A DNA stretch of 64,000 nucleotides from Lepisosteus oculatus (lineage: Eukaryota > Chordata > Actinopteri > Semionotiformes > Lepisosteidae), in contig NC_090704.1 in assembly GCF_040954835.1 (NCBI RefSeq), positions 38,754,979 to 38,818,978 of the forward strand, in the 5' to 3' direction. Positions 57,980 to 64,000 of this stretch are shown here, piece by piece. Below the pieces are notes generated by a model. It was given only the letters and a program-made list of their open reading frames with translations. It was not told the DNA's origin and did not search any database. Position 1 is the stretch's first letter. The number at the start of each line of letters is the position of its first letter. Position numbers and translations under genes: made by a program.

Positions 57980-60900
57980 ACAGGTTTTTAAGTGAGGCAG
58001 GGAAAGGACAACTGTATTTTTCTAGATTAATAACAGAAATCAATCAATCATATTTGCTTCTAGGGTTCATTACTCTACTATATGTATTGTATTGTTTGAC
58101 ACTGTCAACACCAATAGAAAGGTGTTGTCGGTAAACATATTGGTATGGATAATTGACTTAGGATAGATATGGATATCTTTCTATAGTTTTTCATCTTTGC
58201 TTCTGGTTCCACCTACTGGCCTGCTGTTTTGCTGTCATCTACAGCGAGCACTTTATATTGATGAATCTTATGACATTTGTCACACAATGGCCTGAGGAAG
58301 GCCAAAGTGGGTCCGTTTTAGAAAAGATTGGCTCTGCCGCAAAGCACTCAAGTGAAATAAGTGCAGTTTATTTACAGTGCTCCCAGTCCCCTATACCAGA
58401 AAAACAAAATCCCAAAAAGGAACAAAAATAATTCTTCAAATAAAGATAAATCCTCCTTTTCTTATTGCTTTCTTTCAGTGTTTAGTCACACTACCATACT
58501 CACCAACCACCACCAACAACAACGCTCTTAGGCTGAGGAGCCATCTTAAATAGCATGTAAGCCCCTCCCCCTCTGGAACAAACCATTTCTCTAATTTACA
58601 TGCATGTGGTTTTTCCCATCCCCATAAATAAACCTTGAGAAGTGGGGTTAGGTTTGGCCTTCTGAGGCCATGATAGGCTGACCCAACCTGGAAGTACCAA
58701 AACCAAACAAACAGTGAGTATCATCCATTTTGAGTGCGCTTTCCATTCACACCACAATACTCACTCATTCCTGTGTTTAAGTATGTGTTTTATGTATGTG
58801 AATGTATGTGAAATTAAGTAATAGCAGTTATTAGTCAAGCCCTGAGTGTGCACCCTCAGGAACTTATCTAGCAAATGTTCTACAGAACGTGTATAAATAG
58901 TGTATTTCCTGTGCTACCTGTACCTCGTGACAGGCTCCTCTGTGACAACATTGAGGGAAATTTAATGGTATAATGATTATTATGGTCATTACATTATATC
59001 TTTCTGTAAGCCTGCCTCCCTGTGACTGTATCTACACTTACCATACCAATCTTGATATTATATTGGAGATTGCTGAAATAACTTAATAAATAACTAAATA
59101 ATAGAATAATAATTCATCTTAGCCATGCTAATTATTCTTTAGGTCTGTCATTAGAAGCTATAAATGTGAGTAGATGATACCATGTCTGAACTTTTAGCTT
59201 GGCTTAAATCTTTGCTTCCGGAGATTTCCATGTGTCTTATTGCTTGTTTCCTAATATGTTTGGATGCCAAAATGCATTAAATTGTGGTTTCACTTAGAGG
59301 GCTATAAAATCTTTAATTGAAAGACACATTGCAATGTATGTTGCACTCACTTGCCTCTGTGTAGGTTTTTTGCTAACTCCGTTGTGACCTTAACATATCA
59401 TCACGAGGACCAGTTTAAGACTCCTGTTTGGTACCAATTGGAAAGTATGATCTACAGCAGCTAGAGTGCAAAACTGACAAGGTTATTTATAGAGGTCTGG
59501 CATGTAGGAACTTCATTGAAATTGATGAACTGTCTTCTTAGGAAATTCTAGTGCAATGGAAAAGACACTGGGAATGGTATACATTTCTTAAAGAGTAAAG
59601 TCTCACACTGAGATGTAAAAAAAAACAATAAGCAAGAGACCCTCACCTTTGGGTCTAGCTTGGTAACAGAACAACAGCGATTAAAGATTTAAGAGGTATT
59701 ATCATCAGTTACAACTAGCTTTCACACTGGAACAGAACACTCTGCTTTTATCAGCCCTGCCTCTTTGCTGCCTTTCTCAGAAATAGTTTTAGCAACAGGG
59801 AGGTTTTGTAGTGTACTTTTCAATTTCAATTGAATTTTCATTCAGTTCTAGTTCTTGTAGAAGATTGAGGTTATAGATGCCCTCCAACAAGCCAAAACAG
59901 GATTGTTTTGGCAGCTGTCATGAACAGCTGTGAGATCTCATAACCACCCTCCTGTTAAGCTTCACCTCGTAGTTGCCCTGAGCAGCTCTGTCATTCTCTT
60001 TCTGTTGTTGGAAGCTAATAATTCATTTCCCTAATCCATTTCTAGAGTTCATATTGTCAGTCGACCAAGCAGCTATTTTTTAGCACTTTAATTAAATGCC
60101 AAGTCTTTAGCTGAGATATGAAATTCATTTGCCTTTGTGTTGTTTTACTCCAGACATTAATTTATGTTTCTTCTGTCTTAACATTTTACAGACCGATACA
60201 AATGAAAGATGAAAATTCATTTTTTTATCTTGTACTGAACATTCACTCTTTACTTTAGAAATTGTTTTGTAATTCAACAGTAATGTTACCACCACCTCTT
60301 GTATACAGTTACTTTTCGTATAATTATTTGCACATTTAACTTTAAGATGCATTATTTGGGCTTGTGCTGTCATGGGATAGACATCTTCATGTGTTTCTTA
60401 TGGGCCCCAGGCTCCACAACATGTCAGACATTACCTGCACGAATGGGTTATTCCAAATTCAGGACAGGGTTTTACAGATTTCAACACTGGGAGGCACCAT
60501 TTATTCATAGGACAGGTGCCACTTTATGTGACATTTTCTTCCTATATATATTTATACGAGTATCAGTTAATTAGGATACAGTGTTTCTTTTCAAAATTGT
60601 GTTGAATTTAGTATACCCTTTGGTTAACCCCTATAGTTTGCTTTACTTCACTTTAAGCTTCAGTGGAAGATACAGCACCATTTGTGACTGTTATGCATTT
60701 TTGTATGGATTATGCATTTCCTAGCTACACCATAGAGTAGCACTGTTATCTTGCTGATGTTGGACACACTACTATTGAGTTTACTATGAAGTAAGTGATG
60801 TAATTAAGAGGAGGGAAATAAAAAATAGTGATACCAAGGTAACACGAGGATTGTGTGTGCCGTGTATTATTACATGTATAAAGGTTTCAGGGTAGAATGG

Positions 60901-62694
60901 AATAATGGAAACGTCTGTAAACAACGAAGATGCCTTCAATACATACCTGTGGGAACAGTACTTAGTTGTATTCATTTGCATTTGTAATGGCTTGAAAGTC
61001 ATAGACAAAAGAAACTTCATGAGGAATAACAACACCAAAGAATTAAATGTGTTTCAGAATGTTTCTTGAGTGTTCAGTCATAGTGTGATTTGGCTTAACT
61101 CGCTTGGCTATGGTGCGAGCCCCATGGCCATAGGACAAGGAACTTAGGAGTGAGCATTTAACCAGCTACAAAGGTGGTGATGGGATGGAGGAGGGCTGAA
61201 TGAGGTGAAGTGCAGAAGAAAGGGGATTTGTTTATGGTATGCATACAGCATACTAGAGCCAAGAATGCTGGCAATGATAATGATTTAGATCAGTTGATGG
61301 CTGAGATAACATCTCTCCCAAACTTCAGAGAAGGTCAACACACACATGATGTAGAAGGTTCATACTCAAACTTGTCTTTTGTTCCGTGTGAAGAAATTTG
61401 TCCCTCCTTCATTTTCTATGAAATTCACAACAGCAACTGCAACAAGTTATTTTTAGACAGTTTGTATGCCATTGTTCACTACTTCCTTTGCAGTCTGGAA
61501 ATGAAGTCGCAACTCCTCCGCAACATGATTCCTTAGTGAGCTGTTTTGTCAGCTATCACTCTTTGTAAGATTTTACTATTCTCTTGAGTGCTGTTACAGG
61601 TATCCAAATTTTTGACAACGTACTGAATCTGAAGCCTGGAAGATACCAGGAATGGTATAGGAGTAGTGTAGACCAGACGTGTTCCATCAGATGCTGTTTT
61701 TGTAGTGATTGAAATCACGGTGGCTCTGGATTTTAAACACTTTTGAAACTTTAAATGACTGAGTGTTTTAAGTGAGCTAAATCAGTGACAATATGTGTAT
61801 TTGTCATTTAAAGCTAAAAAAAAGTCATGCCTGGCCTGGAACAGTCCTGAGATTGCTGTGCCACCGAGGCACCCTGCTTTAGCTGTGTGCAGGGTGTTAG
61901 AACGGCAGCCCCTTGTGTGCTGACAGTGATTTATGGGTAATTTAAAAAGTCGTTCTTTTCAAAGGAGCATGCTGCTGGCAGGGCAGCCAACCGCAACCCA
62001 TTCTTGAGCAGGTTAAAAAAAAGGGAAAAAAGAAAACCTCATTTAAATTTTCTTTACAGATCAAGGCGATCCGAGCGGTGTAAGAGTGGCTGTATCCTCT
62101 TCAACCCGCTGATGTTAGCTGAAAAAACCTCGCACACTGACTTCTCAGCACTGAAGCAGCAACACGGCTAACTGCCTTGACGTGTATAACAGGGGAAGGC
62201 ACAGAGGACAGGGTGTTTTCAATTCAGCAAGAAATCTTGATTTATTAAACGAATACAGCCAATGCTGGTTATGAATAAAGAATAAACAGAAAGAAGAATA
62301 ATTTGGGAGTTCAAATTAAAATTAGCATAATGCCTGATGAGATAATTTTGTGTTCTCAGGACATTGTTGTCCATGTGCAGACTGTGTACATTCAGTTCAA
62401 TTTGCTTATCTTTCTGAATCAAAAATCGGAAAACCAGAAAATAACTCATTTTGCATTTTCCAGTTTCTATTGAGAGACATTAAAAACATGTATTTATTTT
62501 TTGGCCTTGATTGACTGCTCTCCTGTTTGCAATCATTGGTACCATAAAGCACATTCTCTGCTGAAAAGAGTTGTGTGTCAGAAAAAAAAGGTTTAGGGCA
62601 AAATGTTATATGTGTAAAGTTTCTAGGCCTAGTTTCTGATATGTTATTTTGAATAGGAATGTGAGAAATGGGAGAATGAGTTACAGTCAGTTTC
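57980..62694. other. no gene recognised
   Basis: Somewhat more G and C between about 58,280 and 58,700 (CCTGAGGAAGGCCAAAGTGG, CCCCTCCCCCTCTGG), perhaps an unidentified repeat. A 108-codon frame at 61210-61536 has no recognisable domain. Confidence 0.5.
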
Positions 62695-62880
62695 TGGTTT
62701 CCTCCCACAGTCCAAAGTCAAGTCTATAAATTCCCCTCCATATCTGTGTTAGTGAACTATACTGCCCAGTGCTGGACTGGTGTTCCCTCCAGAGTGTGAT
62801 ACTACACTATGACTGTAGAGTTAGGCTCTGGTTCCCTGTAGCCCTCTAAGGATTAAGTGGTTTCTGCAAATGGAAGGACA
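62695..62880 (+). mobile_element. V-SINE-like fragment, decayed
   Basis: TGGTTTCCTCCCACAGTCCA, then CCAGTGCTGGACTGGTGTTC and GGCTCTGGTTCCCTGTAGCC keep the order of the V-SINE body and 3' half. No clear tail remains. Confidence 0.55.
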
Positions 62881-64000
62881 TCAGAGAATGCAAAATAGCT
62901 TGATTCTTTTTCTTAAAGCCTCTGATCTGGAAGATCACTGTACATTATCCTAATTTCTTTTTATTATTCTCCATCACATAACAAAAAAATCTATTTTGGT
63001 CATGAAGCAATGTTGCCTGATGTATTTGAAAAGTCTTTTTCTTTTTTCACTGGGTCACCGAGACACAGTGAGTGCTATTACCTTTTACCAACATGCGTGT
63101 GTCAACTACATTGGGACACAGTATGTGAAAAGGGAGTTTTATGTGCCACGTACAGTGACACAGTAGTGGAACAATTTGTCACCCTACCTTTAGAGTCACT
63201 GCGAAATTGCTAAATTAAAATAGTGTGGTGTAGAGTGTGATGGAAAAAAAGTAGAGACCTACAGAAATATTCTCTGCTTAATTTTTTTCCACAATTGTTT
63301 TCGACTTGTCTACCCAAGATTACTTCTGATGAATGGAACAGACTAATTAACAATCCATTTTTAGAAATCATATAGAAGCACAGTGAAGTTTGAGTTAAAT
63401 TTATATTCTGCCTCACAGTGAGAGGATTCCTACCAAATTGAATCCCACTTGAAGAGATAAGCCTTCAGTCACACAGTCATGGGACTGATGTAGAAAATTC
63501 AGTGCTCCTGCATTCAAACACTTCTTAGGTACAATTGAATAAACAAGCCTTTATAAACTAAATGATAATTGAATAGGTAACAACAGCTACGATAAGTGCT
63601 ATTTACTAAATTTCAGGCAATTACAAAAATTGAAGGTTTTCTCAGATTCATGCTGTGCTACAAGAGCAAGGTTCCTGGGAAGAACAAGAATAAGGCTGGC
63701 CATCTGCAGTTAAAAGCCTGGCGAAAACCTGCATATTGATAACAGAAAGACTGTGTCACCTTCATCAGATACGACAAGCCAGATTGTTCTCTCTTACAGT
63801 ATGTTTTCCATGGAGATAGCAATTATGTCTGATTAATTCTATATGGCTGAAAGCACAAACTTTTTCATTCTCCAGAAGAAGCTCAACGTTTTGCATCCAA
63901 CATACTATATATAGCCTTGTACAGTATATAATGTACAGTATACAGTATATTGTCCAAGAGGACCAATACATGGAACCACCCTCAGGCATATTTACTGTGT
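62881..64000. other. no gene recognised
   Basis: AT-rich end of the window. A cluster of TACAGTATA words lies at about 63,918-63,950. Confidence 0.5.

Noticed and set aside
58284..58310. CTGAGGAAGGCC stretch resembling the hammerhead-like repeat at 50240
   Set aside because: Lacks the GAAAC segment in place; similarity too short to claim.
1..64000. CRISPR array, operon, phage or bacterial defence system
   Set aside because: Spliced vertebrate genes and fish retroelements fill the window; no regularly spaced repeats or prokaryotic gene organisation are present.

Overview
The window looks like a ray-finned fish chromosome. It is AT-rich and gene-poor. Its two genes are split into exons with GT-AG introns, and it holds fish-type repeats: V-SINE/DANA-like SINEs, a CR1-type LINE, an L2/Rex-like LINE, a tRNA-derived SINE and a hAT transposon. 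The spacing and repeat mix would suit a slowly evolving non-teleost such as a gar or its relatives, but the species cannot be fixed from sequence alone.

Two protein-coding genes are well supported, both on the minus strand. ENPP7 (intestinal alkaline sphingomyelinase family) has five recognisable coding exons between 55,172 and 47,029. CBX2 (Polycomb chromobox protein, PRC1) has five coding exons between 42,850 and 36,567; its reading frame is complete at 562 codons plus stop, and every junction is in phase. The same pair lies in the same order and orientation on human 17q25, so this is conserved vertebrate synteny. The two genes share no pathway; CBX2 is a chromatin repressor and ENPP7 a brush-border ecto-enzyme.

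Layout. 1-31.4 kb: no gene recognised, only scattered SINE/LINE relics. 31.45-36.40 kb: a direct tandem duplication of about 2.48 kb with almost no divergence, directly downstream of CBX2 and plausibly duplicating its 3' UTR. 36.57-42.85 kb: CBX2. 42.9-47.0 kb: CBX2 promoter and intergenic DNA with a CR1 tail. 47.0-55.2 kb: ENPP7, with a CR1 relic and a 22-bp inverted repeat in intron 3 and a V-SINE in intron 1. 55.2-64 kb: no gene recognised, with a hAT transposon that keeps its terminal repeats, an 8-bp target duplication and a piece of transposase.

No new biochemical system was found. The points most worth a second look are the tandem duplication and its relation to the CBX2 3' UTR, the absence of CBX8 from the 36 kb beside CBX2, the inverted repeat in the ENPP7 intron, the intact ends of the hAT element, and a high density of TACTGTA/TACAGTA words. 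All boundaries were read by eye; coordinates of decayed repeats are approximate.
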